This document shows positions 5,441-5,469 of a stretch of 5,469 nucleotides of DNA, piece by piece. Numbering within the stretch: the stretch's first letter is position 1; every line of letters begins with the position of its first letter. Made by a program: the position numbers and the translations under genes. Under the pieces are notes generated by a model. The model was not told the DNA's origin, ran no database searches, and was given only the letters and a program-made list of their open reading frames with translations. The stretch is taken from positions 1-5,469 of the forward strand of contig SKRP01000078.1 in NCBI GenBank assembly GCA_007118445.1, written 5' to 3'. Source of the DNA: Natronohydrobacter sp. (lineage in GTDB: Bacteria > Pseudomonadota > Alphaproteobacteria > Rhodobacterales > Rhodobacteraceae).

Positions 5441-5469
5441 TGTTTGCCCATGTTTGCCCATGTTTGCCC
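5441..5469. repeat. 10-bp tandem repeat TGTTTGCCCA, 2.9 copies, cut by the window edge
   Basis: TGTTTGCCCA occurs at 5441-5450 and 5451-5460, and the first nine bases of a third copy occupy 5461-5469. The copies are identical. The unit is close to one turn of the DNA helix, so a protein bound to each copy would face the same side. The true copy number lies beyond the window. Confidence 0.9.

Larger units (their letters stand above)
5208..5469. other. Non-coding region after the caspase operon
   Basis: I find no supported gene in these 262 bases. A plus-strand frame from an ATG at 5298 stays open to the window edge (57 codons) but has no Shine-Dalgarno and no family resemblance. The region holds a compact hairpin at 5230-5246, a second weak one (GCGTGG 5256-5261 / CCACGC 5273-5278), a nested inverted repeat at 5321-5394, a further pair TCCAGGCA (5382-5389) / TGCCTGGA (5432-5439), and a 10-base tandem repeat running into the edge. 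The density of inverted repeats suggests an interspersed repeat or a structured RNA. Confidence 0.55.

Noticed and set aside
5298..5469. Plus-strand open frame from ATG 5298 to the window edge, and short minus-strand frames opposite
   Set aside because: No Shine-Dalgarno, no family resemblance, and it crosses the nested inverted repeat and the tandem repeat; it may only be open by chance. The sequence right of the edge would decide.

Overview
The window looks like chromosomal DNA of a high-GC alphaproteobacterium, most likely of the Rhodobacterales (Rhodobacter/Roseobacter group). The clues are GC-rich third codon positions, a long alphaproteobacterial-type YidC, and the gene order yidC - MOSC-domain gene - engB, which I recognise from that order of bacteria. 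No database search was possible, so all family names rest on reading motifs.

Layout. Positions 1-2592 hold a tightly packed minus-strand operon: yidC (2592-820), then a MOSC-domain gene (815-66) four bases downstream, then the first 23 codons of what is probably engB, which overlaps the MOSC stop by ATGA and runs off the left edge. Positions 2593-3087 are a 495-base divergent intergenic region. It holds a candidate promoter for each side, a strong Shine-Dalgarno sequence, small inverted and direct repeats, and no convincing gene. Positions 3088-5207 hold a two-gene plus-strand operon. The first gene encodes an exported caspase-fold (C14) protease with Sel1 repeats and a C-terminal peptidoglycan-binding domain. 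The second, joined by an ATGA overlap, encodes a 206-residue exported protein of unknown family. Positions 5208-5469 are non-coding as far as I can tell, with a hairpin just after the operon, a nested inverted repeat, and a 10-base tandem repeat cut by the right edge.

How the genes work together. The left operon is housekeeping: membrane protein insertion, a molybdenum-cofactor-type domain protein, and a ribosome-assembly GTPase. The right operon is accessory in character. Both products carry signal peptides, so the caspase-like protease and its partner should meet in the periplasm, with the protease able to hold on to the cell wall. The catalytic His97/Cys148 pair is intact. The partner carries an arginine-rich linker that would suit an Arg-preferring protease, so a protease-substrate or protease-regulator pair is a testable idea but remains inference. 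An internal Shine-Dalgarno/ATG inside the caspase gene could also produce a separate 111-residue C-terminal product. This caspase-partner pair is the best candidate in the window for an undescribed system.
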